A DNA stretch of 64,000 nucleotides from Rhynchopus euleeides (GCA_963210315.1 OY723293.1:992001-1056000); one strand, 5' to 3'; positions 21,713 to 31,839 are shown, counted from the stretch's first letter. The notes: generated by a model not told the origin, from the sequence alone. Translations and numbers: made by a program.

Positions 21713-22565
21713 TTTTGTGAATCAGGTCTGCGAGCTGGGATGGGTGGAAACGTCCGTTTCGTTTGGTGTGGCTGTACTTCAGTGACGAGTGCCACATTGC
21801 ATAGGTATCATGGGAAAAATGAGTGAAAATAGGTGAAAAGACTCCCGCTAGGGGGAGTCAGACTCCCCCTAGCGGGAGTCTATACTCCCGCTAGCGGGAG
21901 TTGGACTCCCCCTAGTTGAGACTCCCGAAAAGGGTTACCCTACCCCCGCTGGAGTCCACCGTGTATAATACATGTATATGCCTGAAATATACATGTAAAA
22001 TACATGTATATCAAGTAAAAATACAAGTATAATACTTGCATGTCAACTATTATACTTGTATTTTTACTTGATATACATGTATTTTACATGTATATTTCAG
22101 GCATTTACATGTATTTTACATGTATAATACTTGTCATGCAAGTATTATACATGTAAAATACTTGCATGACAAGTAAAATACTTGCATGCAAGTAAAATAC
22201 ATGTATTTTACTTGCATGCAAGTATTTTACTTGTCATGCAAGTATTATACATGTATTTTACTTGTCATGCAAGTATTTTACATGTATAATACTTGCATGA
22301 CAAGTATTATACATGTAAAATACATGTAAATGCCTGAAATGTACATGTAAAATACATGTATATCAAGTAAAAATACAAGTATAATAGTTGACATGCAAGT
22401 ATTATACTTGTATTTTTACTTGATATACATGTATTTTACATGTATATTTCAGGCATATACATGTATTATACATGTATAATAGTTGACATGCAAGTATTAT
22501 ACATGTATAATACATGTATATACTTGTAGTTATACATGTAAAATTTACAAGATCCCACCGTGAAG

Positions 22566-23695
22566 GGGTACACTTTACGGGATTTTTCACGTAGGCGAGG
22601 AACACGCACAAAATGGCAGTAAACCTGAAACCCCGGCCCCTGGGAGTATTTGGGGGCGGTCTGGGTGGTTTTTGGGGGTATTTGGTCACTTCTGAGCCAA
22701 TCCGTGACCATGCTCAAAAAAGTGTCATGGTTTGGTTCCGGCCCCCTCATTTGAACCACCCTTTCGAGCCCGTCCCGCCCAACTTGCCCGCAACATTCCG
22801 CCTTTTCTTGTCTTGGGTGGGCACTGATGCCTTCGGTTCAATTTGGGCGCAAATGCGTGTGACAAGCTTGGGAAGGAGCGTCTTCTCGCCGGCATTTCCT
22901 GATAACACTTGCTGCAGCGTACACCGACCACTGCGCCTGCCGGTTTGCACACCGAATACGGCTTTGGAACCCACACCGGCGTATTTTCCAAAGCCGGCAG
23001 CCCCAAAATCCACTCGCGCACCGTCTCCAGCCTCTCCTTTCCATCTGCGGCTGAGTTCCCCAGCATTCTGACCGTCGTCTGGCATCTCTTTTAGCTCTTT
23101 CAGTGCTGCAATGAAGAGCGCGTAAGTGGGGGTGATGGTGCAGATGACGAGGATCATCGCCACTGAGAAGTGCCACTGCAGTACCGGAGAGCCGGGGTGA
23201 CACAGGTTATACACCACACCCACTTCGCTGTTGCCGTTACCCCTGATGAAGTCCCCAATGCATCCGACACCTCAGGGAGGGCACATAAGATCGCCTCCCG
23301 AGTGACGCCCTTGCATTCGCAGACACACCCGATCTTTGTTGAGGATGTCGGCAGAAACCTGACAGAACACTCGCTGAAATACCATTTTCTTGGCCCGGTA
23401 GTACTCAGATGTCTCATCAGAGGCGGCAGAACGTGTTACATGACGGGGGATGGTGATGACGCAGGTGACAGGGTGCTCGGGAGACTCACCCAGGGAGGGG
23501 TTCGGTACCAAACCATGACACTTTTTTCAACACAGCGTTTCAGCCGCGTTCCGGGGCACCAAAGTGGGTGTCCCACACCCAGGGGCGGTTTTTGGGGTGG
23601 TCTGGCCACTTTTTCAGCATTTTTGGGGGGTTTCTGGTCGAAAATTGCCTATGTCGAAAAATGTCGTAAAGTTGAGGGATTTCGGTACCTTAAGA
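22566..23695. mobile_element. Probable element with imperfect inverted ends
   Basis: The left part (TACACTTTACGGGATTTTTC then ACGTAGGC) is inversely related to the right part (GCCTATGTCGAAAAATGTCG then TAAAGTT). Further in, AAAAAGTGTCATGGTTTGGT (about 22718) is inverted at 23508-23527 (ACCAAACCATGACACTTTTT). Exact borders and target duplication were not found. Confidence 0.45.
22747..23511 (-). pseudogene. Unrecognised minus-strand coding region, frame broken
   Basis: Coding-like sequence in the minus direction between the inverted repeats of the probable element. The first part (frame from 23511) reads PEHPVTCVITIPRHVTRSAA and KMVFQRVFCQVSADILNKDR and meets a stop at about 23272. The second part (frame from 23223) reads HFSVAMILVICTITPTYALF, possibly one membrane segment, then LQQVLSGNAGEKTLLPKLVT. 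The two parts are in different frames and overlap a third open frame, so there is a frameshift or an intron. No family was recognised. It is probably a transposon gene. Confidence 0.3.
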
Positions 23696-23833
23696 CGGTC
23701 CCTAGGCATACAGTGCATCCGAATCGGATCCGATACATTATCGGACGATTATCGGATCCGATAATCATCCGATAATTTTTTTTGGGTGGGTTTTCAACCA
23801 GAAAATGTTACCAATATTCTGCCTGATCAGGGT

Positions 23834-24181
23834 CAGTGCTGGCGCGGGGTGGTCGATTCAACCGGAAAAAGTTTTGGGGGCCACCATTCGACCATTCGAC
23901 CGGGGGCCGAATAGGTGAACACCTTCGGCCTCGTCAGTGCCCCAGGAACACAGGCCCCGTCATTGGTTTTCGACGACGACCCGTGCCGCGGGCACACCAG
24001 CCAACAATGCCCCGGTGCTAGGGACGGGGCCGAGGGGGGTGGTGTGGCAGGCAGGGAAGTGCACGGGACTCGATGCTGGGAGGGCTTGGCGCGCGAAGCG
24101 CGCCAAGCCAGCAAATCCGCCCCCAAAAAAAATATTTGAAAAATTCATTCGACCGGGCACCGGTCGAGCGCGCCAGCACTG
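23834..24181. mobile_element. hAT-like element, family 2, short copy (CAGTGCTGGCGCG ends)
   Basis: Ends CAGTGCTGGCGCG/CGCGCCAGCACTG; exact 8-bp duplication ATCAGGGT at 23826-23833 and 24182-24189. 348 bp. It lacks the GC-hairpin module that the longer copy at 62189-63567 contains. Confidence 0.95.
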
Positions 24182-24225
24182 ATCAGGGTTAGGGTTGTTA
24201 CAACCCCCTGGCAAGCGAGCCTTCG

Positions 24226-24310
24226 ACCGAAGGACAGTAGTGAACATCTGTTCCTTGCGGGCGTCCAGATTGGGTGGGCTTGCTGCGTCCAGCTTACTGA
24301 AGCTACTGAG
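24226..24310 (+). repeat. GC-hairpin module, partial (stem missing)
   Basis: Contains AGTAGTGAACATCTGTTCCT, TGCGGGCGT and TTGCTGCGTCC as in the full modules, but the palindromic stem is replaced by CTTCGACCGAAGGA. It lies just outside the short family-2 copy. Confidence 0.6.
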
Positions 24311-25005
24311 GGCCGTCCGGTCTCCATCACCCGATATGACTCCGCATTATCGCGCAGGCACAAGGTAGTCTCCAGATACATGCCACAGGTCTGGTCCCCA
24401 GACCCCCCTGGTGGCCCCCACCGGAAAGTGTTACAACAATCCCCGTGGCTATTTAGTCAATGCCGGATTTTCGAAAACCAACGCCCCAGGGACACCTGCA
24501 GGACAAGGGCGCCAGTACCGCTGACTACGCGGTGGTCCCGACGGAAGCGCGCGACGCGGTGGTGGAGCGGGGGATGCAGGACGAGCTCCCTCGGGTGCAC
24601 CCTCAGTGTGCAACTCAGCTGGCAGCTCTGATGAGCTGCGGCTGCACGACTCCACTAAAACTCAAAAAAATATCAAGCGTGGGGTCTGGGGGGTTTCTCG
24701 TGAGGCAGAAATGACAACAAAAAGGGAAAAGAGTGTGTTCTGGTGCCCACAATGCACACGAACACTGATTATCGGATGATTATCGGATGTCCGATAATGA
24801 CCGATAATGTCCGATAATCATCCGATAATGTCCGATAATGTCCGATAATGTCCGATTCGGATCCGATAATTTGGGATTTTCCCCGAAAATCCGATAATGC
24901 CCGATAACCGATTCGGATGCACTGTATGCCTAGGGGGGGGGGGGGGGGAGGGGTGTGATGTGTCGGAACACCTCACGGTGGGATCTTGTAAATTTTACAT
25001 GTATA

Positions 25006-25334
25006 CCGTATACGTAAATATTATGGAACGTAAATATTATGGAACGGGCCCATTTTTGCCCGGTCCGTTCCATAATATTTACGTTCCAAAATATTTACAG
25101 GGCCAGTTGGGGACTCAGTGGTGAGGATGGCTTGCCTCAGGAATCGCACGAAAAGTGCACGAGTAGGTCCCGTCAGGGACTCTGTATGCCGTCCGATCAC
25201 CTGGTCCAAGTCCCCGAGTCGCAGAAAGCCCTGTAAATATTATGGAACGAAAAAAATCTGGAACGCCAACCCACCAGCGTTCCAAAATATTTACGTTCCA
25301 TAATATTTACGTTCCAAAATATTTACGTATACGG
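25006..25334. mobile_element. TA-site element with CCGTATACGTAAATATT ends
   Basis: The ends CCGTATACGTAAATATT and its inverse are flanked by TA (25004-25005, 25335-25336). The arms repeat GGAACGTAAATATTATGGAA in both orientations. 329 bp, non-coding. Confidence 0.9.
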
Positions 25335-25487
25335 TAACTACAAGTATATACATGTATTATACATGTATAATACTTGCATGTCAACTATTATACATGTATA
25401 ATACATGTATATGCCTGAAATATACATGTAAAATACATGTATATCAAGTAAAAATACAAGTATAATACTTGCATGTCAACTATTATA

Positions 25488-26297
25488 CCGTAAACGGAAA
25501 AAGGGTGGACCGTAAAAATGTTCCAAGTTCCCAAAAAAAGGCCAAACGTTCCATCTTTTTTACGGTCCACCATTTATTGGGACTGAATATGGAAAAGACA
25601 ATGCGTTTTTCGCCCGCGGGCTGGTGGGTTGCGGGGCGCGGACTGCGGCCTCCACGCCGCAGACACCCACACGTAGGCCTCCCGACCTCCCAGCTTTGGA
25701 CCCTCCCTCCACCACCGCAACCAACACCAGCAAGAGAAGTAAGTCCTCCCTGCGTGTGGAAAAGGCACGATCACCACCACTCACCTCGAGACTCACCCAC
25801 CACCACACCTCGAGAAGTGTAGTACCATGCAAGGAGCATTCCGGTAGAAGTAAAAGTAGAACCTGCTGCACGAGCCCACAAAAGCAGCCACAGTACGGCA
25901 GGGCGCGCAGACAGAAGCTGAGACCACCGGGCTCCCTCCAGATGTGAATTCGTGAATCAGTGCCCGGAAAATTCAGGGAAATCGTACTCCTTTAGTGTAG
26001 TACACCCTGCAGTAACTGTGGGAGAACAGTTCCCGGACGATGGTGAGCGCACACTCTGTGCTGAGGCCCTGTGGTGTTAATCCTGCAGCTTCAGTCGTAC
26101 GATTTCCTTGGTTCCTTCGCGACTTCGTCGCGAAGGAACTCGTAAAAAAAACCGCCAAGTCCACGATCCCAACCGTAAAATAGGTGGACCGTAAAAATGT
26201 TCCAAGTTCCGGAAAAATCCCATTTGTTCCATCTTTTTTACGGTCCACCTATAGTACGGTTCACCTTTATTACGGTCCACAATATTTCCGTTTACGG
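25488..26297. mobile_element. TA-site element with CCGTAAACGGAAA ends
   Basis: The ends CCGTAAACGGAAA and TTTCCGTTTACGG are flanked by TA (25486-25487, 26298-26299). Each arm contains a foldback of GGTGGACCGTAAAAATGTTC paired with TTTTTTACGGTCCACC (25504-25571 and 26183-26248). The middle (25575-26150) is unrecognised and includes a CTTCGCGACttcGTCGCGAAG hairpin near 26115. Confidence 0.88.
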
Positions 26298-26458
26298 TAC
26301 TTGTATTTTTACTTGATATACATGTATTTTACATGTATATTTCAGGCATATACATGTATTATACATGTATAATAGTTGACATGCAAGTATTATACATGTA
26401 TAATACATGTATTATACTTGTAGTTATACATGTAAAATTTACAAGATCCCACCGTGCT

Positions 26459-27012
26459 GTTTCCCTCCTCCCCCCCGCCCCCACCCCCTCCGACTTTTCC
26501 ATTCCCTCTCGACGATCAAACCCCCCCACCCCCTCCGACGATCCGCACGGAGGTTCCGACAAAGATGCAACCAAAAAAACGACGGCTGTTTGTTTTCCCC
26601 TCCTCCCTCCCTCCCTCCCTTTCCCCCCAAACCAACAACAGAACCATCCCGGCTATCCTATTGTTTTTGGAGAGGAGCATCGATCCATGTCAATCCTCTG
26701 CCCTCAGAGGGTGTCGATCGATGCTCCTGTATTCCCCTTTGTTGCCATTTTTCCGTCGGGTAGGAGGTCTTGGCACCACCACGGTGCGTGTTGGCGCATT
26801 GTTGGCGTGATTTTACCTCGTTTCTCCTTATTTTTGTGAGAGGAATGTCGAACCTTCTTTCTTTTTTCCCGAAACCTTGCCTGAGAGCGATGACTCCCCC
26901 GACCCCTTTCTTGTTCGTTTATTTGCATTCATTGCTGTTTTTTTAAAAGCTTAGCTTCTCTGCCCCCCCCCCCCTCCCCAAGGGTGTTATGAAACTCGCT
27001 TTTGCCTTCACT
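26459..27012. other. Spacer with one upstream motif copy
   Basis: C-rich start with the TTTTCCATTCCCTCTCGACG-type motif at 26497-26524. No supported gene follows. Confidence 0.45.
26495..26528 (+). promoter_or_regulatory. Motif TTTCCATTCCCTCTCGACG..ATCAAA
   Basis: One-base variant of the motif at 15926 and 29985, again followed by a poly-C run. Confidence 0.3.
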
Positions 27013-27014
27013 TT

Positions 27015-27705
27015 CACGGTGGGATCTTGTAAATTTTACATGTATAACTACAAGTATATACATGTATTATACATGTATAATACTTGCATGTCAACTATTA
27101 TACATGTATAATACATGTATATGCCTGAAATATACATGTAAAATACATGTATATCAAGTAAAAATACATGTATAATACTTGCATGTCAACTATTATACAT
27201 GTATCTTTACTTGATATACATGTATTTTACATGTATATTTCATGCATTTACATGTATTTTACATGTATAATACTTATCATGCAAGTATTATACATGTAAA
27301 ATACTTGCACGACAAGTAAAATACATGTATAATACTTGCATGACAAGTAAAATACTTGCATGCAAGTAAAATACATGTATTTTACTTGCATGCAAGTATT
27401 TTACTTGTCATGCAAGTATTTTACATGTATAATACTTGCATGACAAGTATTATACATGTAAAATACATGTAAATGCATGAAATATACATGTAAAATACAT
27501 GTATATCAAGTAAAGATACATGTATAATAGTTGACATGCAAGTATTATACATGTATTTTTACTTGATATACATGTATTTTACATGTATATTTCAGGCATA
27601 TACATGTATTATACATGTATAATAGTTGACATGCAAGTATTATACATGTATAATACATGTATATACTTGTAGTTATACATGTAAAATTTACAAGATCCCA
27701 CCGTG
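27015..27705. mobile_element. CACGGTGG palindromic element with TACATGTA arms, complete copy
   Basis: 691 bp, starting CACGGTGGGATCTTGTAA and ending with its inverse; duplication TT (27013-27014, 27706-27707). Nearly the whole element is one inverted repeat around TTGCATGCAA at about 27360. There is no room for a gene. It is an intact reference for the interrupted copies. Confidence 0.93.
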
Positions 27706-27736
27706 TTCTCGACTTTCACACCCCCCCCCCCCTCTA

Positions 27737-28884
27737 GGGGGGGTCAAATGCCACCCTTTTACGTGGACAAACACGATTTTTCAAAAAACCGGCGCAGAGG
27801 CCCCAAAGCCCCCGTAAACCCTCCAAACCCCCCCAGATCGGTCCGGAAACCCATCGAACCCCACTTTTCCACCATTCCGGGCACCTCAGGTGCCCGAATT
27901 GGGGTACCTAAATTTTGTGCCACCGTTTGGTACCGGACAGTGCCACTGTGTGGGAGGTTGGAAAAGAAAATGCCCCAACACACCACATCTGAGGGTTGCA
28001 ATGCATGTTGCTTGCCAACCACGTCATCCGGTGGGTGTCAGGCGCTATGTAGGTGGCATTAGCCAGGTCTTCGATGAGTTCTGGCTTGTATATGTACCTC
28101 CCTGCCACCATGCACCGGGAGGCTGCCTGTAGGTACGGAACAAGTCCAGATGGTCGTGTGATTCCTGTGCAGCAGTGCTCCACAACCGGGATGTGTTGAC
28201 AACGACTGTTGCAACACGAGCTGTACATTCCGGGAACACACGAAGTGCGCTGTCGTGGTACCCATTGTGCCAGAATTGGTAGTTGCTGCGGTCTACTTTG
28301 CCTGGCCCAAGTGCACTGGTACTGAACGGTGCAATATGCGTGGCGAGGTGAATGCAACGGAAGGGCGCAAAGTCAATACAGCTCTCGGATGGCGGGTGGT
28401 GGTGCCACTAGTGTGTGACGTTCACTCGAGGATACAACGCATCACAATGAATCAGCAACCGTGGACCGAGTACAATACGCTCTCTGTGGCTGGTGTGGGG
28501 GACAAAGGCAGTGCCTGTGCCGCAGGCAGGGAGGTACATATACAAGCCAGAACACATCGAAGACCTGGCTCATGCCACCTACATAGCGCCTGACACCCAC
28601 CGGATGACGTGGTTGGCAAGCAACATGCATTGCAACCCTCAGATGTGGTGTGTTGGGGCATTTTCTTTTCCAACCTCCCACACAGTGGCACTGTCCGGTA
28701 CCAAACGGTGGCACAAAATTTAGGTACCCCAATTCGGGCACCTGAGGTGCCCGGAATGGTGGAAAAGTGGGGTTCGATGGGTTTCCGGACCGATCTGGGG
28801 GGGTTTGGAGGGTTTACGGGGGCTTTGGGGCCTCTGCGCCGGTTTTTTGAAAAATCGTGTTTGTCACCCCCATTTGACCCCCCC
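27737..28884. mobile_element. Long-TIR TA-site element, copy D (1148 bp)
   Basis: The ends are GGGGGGGTCAAATGCC and CATTTGACCCCCCC with TA at 27735-27736 and 28885-28886. The arms are 27737-28106 and 28525-28884. Same length as copy C, with few substitutions. Both sit in a poly-C run at a TA. Confidence 0.92.
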
Positions 28885-28944
28885 TACCCCCCCCCTCCCC
28901 CTCTTCCCTCCTCAAGCTGGAAGTATCGCGCCCCTCCCCCCGGA

Positions 28945-29035
28945 TATTCAGGCCGGATAAAACACTGTATCTCAGACACAGCCTGCATAACGAGCGAAGG
29001 GAGATCATTCTGTGTTCCTACTTCACTCCCCCCGG
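28945..29035 (+). repeat. Dispersed hairpin repeat, long copy
   Basis: AGGCCGGATAAAACACTG, ATCTCAGACACAGCCTGCAT, then GAGCGAAGGGAGATCATTC. The stem is short here (GAAGG..CCTaCTTC). Confidence 0.65.
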
Positions 29036-29414
29036 AGATGGTCCAGCTCGCCGCCACAAAGCGACGAAAGGTCTCAGGAAGCAGGCTTGGAAAAAATATC
29101 TCAAAAAAAAAGAACTTGTTTTGTAATGTGTTTGTTGCGTCAGGCAGTCTCCGCGTGTAGCTCCCCGGCACCTCCTGCATACGCAGTATGGTATATGTGA
29201 CGCACAAAACAAGTTCTCTTCGCAACGCTACGCTATTGCGTCCAAAACCTGGAAGCTTCCACCCCCTTGGATCAGGGAGATGAATGTCTCAATCGCATCC
29301 AGTGGGGCAGCTACATGTAGTCCAGGATCGCCGACCATCCCCCCTCCCCCCTCCCCCTCCCAAGCAAACAGATTTTCTTACCTATCATCCCCCCCCCCCC
29401 CTCCGCCCCTGTCC

Positions 29415-29512
29415 TAATATAGCACCGGATCTCAGACACAACCTGCATAACGAGTGAAGGGAGATCATTCTTGTGCTCCCTTCATATTCGATTTCACTAC
29501 CCCCCCTGTCCT
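29415..29512 (+). repeat. Dispersed hairpin repeat, best-paired copy
   Basis: GGATCTCAGACACAACCTGC leads to a perfect 8-bp stem GAAGGGAG (29456-29463)/CTCCCTTC (29476-29483) with a 12-base loop, then TTTCACTACC and poly-C. About 650 bases upstream of the start at 30140. Confidence 0.8.
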
Positions 29513-29981
29513 AAGTGGTGGTGGTGCCGTGAGGGTGCGTGAGGGGGAGAGAGAAGGTGAAGAGAGGGGTACTGGTCTTGCCGAGGACCCCCCCCCCCTC
29601 CCCCCCTCCAGTGTGTGGGGGTGGGGTCTGCCGGGGGAAAAAATACAATGTCAGCTCTCTTCACCTCTTCCGCCCTTCTCTCCCTTCCGCCCTTCTCGCT
29701 CCCTATCACCGACTCAGCCTGATCGGAGGCAGCCCGACTCCCCGAGGTACTGCTGTGGGGGCATCTCCCATTTGTCTGAAGATTGAATTCGCATGACCTG
29801 CCGTGTGCCGGAGAGCTCCACCCACACACCCCCCGCAAATTGCGCGTTGCGGTCCAACAACGGCCACTGACAGACAACTGCTACACACCCTCCCATTGTG
29901 CATTGATCTGCCTTGTACAGTATATCTGGTGTGGTTGGACTACAGAAAGGACTAACATTGCGAGAAGGTGCTGGGTGACTT

Positions 29982-30012
29982 GCTTTTCCATTCACTCTCG
30001 ACGATCAAACAC
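29982..30012 (+). promoter_or_regulatory. Motif TTCCATTCACTCTCGACG..ATCAAA before gene
   Basis: Lies 132 bases upstream of the ATG at 30140. The match to 15926-15952 is exact over more than 20 bases. Whether it is promoter, leader or repeat cannot be told. Confidence 0.4.
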
Positions 30013-30139
30013 CCCAAGTTGCTCTATCACACTGCTATGCTGCTATGCTGCTATGTGCCCTGTGCCACGCCACCACCACCCCCACCTCCTGGCAGTATCA
30101 TCTCCCTCGCCGACTTACACAGCAAGCCAAACTATAAAA

Positions 30140-30709
30140 ATGTCGAAGGCTTTCGTCATCAGCGGTGCTCTGTCCACCATCATGTTCATGTTCTACGTGG
30201 CAGTGCTGTCTGACGGGCGCGCACTGATGACCTCGAAGAACACCCCCTACGCCGCTGGCATGTTCCGTGACCAGTTCGGGATGGAGTGGCAGCACGACCA
30301 GCACATCCTGCGCCCGTGTGGTGACCACGTGCCGAAGCTGCGCACGGCTGGTGCCTTCATGATCCTGAGCACCGCGGTCGCCTCGTTCGTGCCGCTGCTC
30401 AGCCTTCTGGGCATGGCCACCGGCAAGGGCACGTGGGGGAAGCTCAGCGTCGGGCTGAACCTGTTCATGGCTGTCCTCCTCATCATCACCTTCTCCCTCT
30501 GCGCGTCCCGCTTCGAGACCACCCTGCGCTGCTACGGCAACGTGACCAAGCTGCTCGACGCCTACCACGCCAACTACGCCATCCCGATCATGCTGATCGG
30601 TTTCATCTGCTCCCTGATCAACGCTGTGCTGCTGGTGATGATGGGTGGCACCCAGGACCGCGTGGCGGAGGAGGCCCAGGTTGACAAGGAGATGGAGGAG
30701 ACGAACTAA
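30140..30709 (+). CDS. Four-span membrane protein (claudin/amastin-like topology)
   Basis: 189 residues from ATG 30140, which follows CCAAACTATAAAA; the upstream frame lacks coding character. Four hydrophobic segments are visible: about residues 4-23 (AFVISGALSTIMFMFYVAVL), 75-97 (AFMILSTAVASFVPLLSLLG), 104-126 (LNLFMAVLLIITFSLCAS) and 145-167 (IPIMLIGFICSLINAVLLVM). The first loop (about residues 24-73) has a single Cys. The second outer loop has ETTLRCYGNV. The tail is acidic (VAEEAQVDKEMEETN). This arrangement is that of tetraspan proteins such as the claudin/PMP22 and amastin/SUR7 groups, but the W-x-x-W..C..C signature of claudins is absent, so the family is not settled. It probably sits in the plasma membrane or a vesicle membrane; substrate and role are unknown. 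The gene is intronless, and third positions are nearly all G or C. Confidence 0.85.
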   Translation: MSKAFVISGALSTIMFMFYVAVLSDGRALMTSKNTPYAAGMFRDQFGMEWQHDQHILRPCGDHVPKLRTAGAFMILSTAVASFVPLLSLLGMATGKGTWGKLSVGLNLFMAVLLIITFSLCASRFETTLRCYGNVTKLLDAYHANYAIPIMLIGFICSLINAVLLVMMGGTQDRVAEEAQVDKEMEETN

Positions 30710-31065
30710 GCACCCTGATGGGCAGCACCTCCCCCCTCGCCAAAGCATACTGAATGTCTATTCCGAGGGGTGTGAGGGCTTGTCGCGGGAGGCCGTTAAA
30801 AGTTTTTGTTAGCTCAGGTCCCGGCGAGGCGTTGCGTGTTTTCCTTTCGCAAAAAAGAAAACCTATTCCCGTTCATTTCAAAATTCTCTGTTTGGTTTTG
30901 TCTGGGCAAAACCTAGTTGCGAGGGGGGCACTGGCTGAAGCAATTCGTGGACAGCATTGACCGGCCTGTCTCTCGAAGGCAGGTAGGTTGGTAGCCGACA
31001 CCGAAACAAAACATAAAAGGCAACCCTGGTTGCTGAGGCCAAGTATAGTATAGCAAGATGACAAA
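30710..31065. other. Downstream region of the membrane protein gene
   Basis: No gene seen. No clear AATAAA signal within 200 bases of the stop. Confidence 0.4.
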
Positions 31066-31073
31066 CCAATTCT

Positions 31074-31831
31074 CATGCATGCTGCTAAATGTGAGATTTT
31101 TGGGCCAAATTTCGGAATCCCAATACATTATTTTTGGGGGCGAGTTTGTTAGGAAAATGGGGGTGGCACAGCGTCGTTCTTCCACACAAGAGGGTCGTTT
31201 TTGGCATCAACGGTTCAAACTCTCTTCACGGCGACCCTACTCAATTTTTTTTGAGTTATTGGGGGCCATTTACTGTGCGTCAAAGTGTCGACGATTGGCC
31301 ACCTTTGGCGCCGTGGCTGGTGGGTGGCCATGGGCACACGCCACAAGGGGGGTCTGGGGGGCAGAGCCCCCCAGCCGCCGGAGGCCACGGTAGTGAACAT
31401 CTGTTCATTGTGGGCGTAGATTCTGTGTGAGTTGGCTGCGTCCTCCTGAGGCCTGAGGCTACTGGAGTGGTTGGATTCCCTGACTTGATGGGTATCGAAG
31501 GGCTCCAGGGGGGTCTGGGGGGCGGAGCCCCCCAGCCGCCGGAGGCCACGGTAGCGAGCATATGTTCCTGCAAAACCTTCGACGTCGACCGTCGAACCAG
31601 TGTAGCCGGGTTGCCGCTTTTTTATGGGGGGTGGAAACCCAAAATCACCGGGTCGACGGCCGACGCTTAGCGACATGCCTGCCACCGGGTGGGTGGGTGG
31701 GTGGGGGGGCTGCGCCCACCCACCCCCACCCACCCAATCTCGCCCCCAAAAAAAATGCACATGTCTCGCCACCAAAAAAAATGCGAGGACCCCGAAAGTC
31801 CCAATCCCAATATCATTTAGCAGCAAGCATG
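31074..31831. mobile_element. 8-bp-duplication element, family 5 (CATGC-TGCTGCTAAATG ends)
   Basis: The left end CATGCATGCTGCTAAATG and the right end (inverted) CATGCTTGCTGCTAAATG match at 17 of 18 bases. Exact duplication CCAATTCT at 31066-31073 and 31832-31839. 8-bp duplications occur in hAT and in P elements; the CATG start fits P elements too, so the superfamily is open. It carries the GC-hairpin module twice (31347, 31505) and a GGGTGGGTGGGTGGG tract near 31690. No gene. Confidence 0.92.
31345..31570 (+). repeat. GC-hairpin module, dimer (in family 5)
   Basis: Two units 159 bases apart, stem CTGGGGGGC/GCCCCCCAG with loop AGA in the first and GGA in the second, each followed by CCGCCGGAGGCCACGGTAG. 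Confidence 0.88.
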
Positions 31832-31839
31832 CCAATTCT

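Larger units (their letters stand above)
18926..21963. mobile_element. CACGGTGG element with CTCCCGCTAGCGGGAG arms and minus-strand genes
   Basis: The ends are CACGGTGGACTCCAGCGG and CGCTGGAGTCCACCGTG, with TA duplicated at 18924-18925 and 21964-21965. Both arms repeat the palindrome ACTCCCGCTAGCGGGAGT and then GACTCCCCCTAG, followed by inverted GGTGAAAA and ATTTTTCCCATGATA blocks. The interior is coding-like on the minus strand. An extra right end (CTGGAGTCCACCGTG) at 21168-21182 suggests two fused or nested copies. Confidence 0.88.
18832..22562. mobile_element. CACGGTGG palindromic element with TACATGTA arms, interrupted copy
   Basis: Starts CACGGTGGGATCTTGTAA and ends with its inverse; the target duplication is AA (18830-18831, 22563-22564). 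Its own sequence is only 18832-18925 plus 21964-22562. The remaining 3 kb is the second element nested at a TA inside the left arm. Confidence 0.92.
23705..24930. mobile_element. TA-site element with GGCATACAGTGCATCCG ends and CCGATAATC arms
   Basis: The ends GGCATACAGTGCATCCGAAT and ATTCGGATGCACTGTATGCC are perfect inverses, flanked by TA (23703-23704, 24931-24932) within CTAG. The arms are arrays of TCGGATCCGATAATC and CCGATAATG words. It holds the hAT-like copy 23834-24181 and a partial module at 24226-24310. No gene was recognised in 24320-24720. Confidence 0.85.
24974..26456. mobile_element. CACGGTGG palindromic element with TACATGTA arms, double-interrupted copy
   Basis: Starts CACGGTGGGATCTTGTAA, ends with the inverse; target duplication CT (24972-24973, 26457-26458). 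Two different TA-site elements are nested in its arms at 25006-25334 and 25488-26297. Removing them and one TA each restores the sequence of the uninterrupted copies. Confidence 0.92.
28885..30139. other. Upstream region of the four-span membrane protein gene
   Basis: Contains two hairpin-repeat copies (28945-29035 and 29420-29510) in tandem orientation and the TTCCATTCACTCTCGACG motif at 29985. An open frame is continuous into the gene from 29783 but lacks coding character, so it is taken as leader. Confidence 0.5.

Noticed and set aside
24183..24198. GGGTTAGGGTT looks like telomere repeat
   Set aside because: Only about two units, and part of it is the target duplication of a hAT-like element.
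26110..26135. CTTCGCGACTTCGTCGCGAAG as intrinsic terminator
   Set aside because: Eukaryotic context and location in the middle of a transposon; a bacterial-type terminator is not expected.
10426..27705. Regular short palindromes could suggest CRISPR arrays
   Set aside because: No constant repeat with unique spacers; arrays are inverted repeats inside transposons of a eukaryote.
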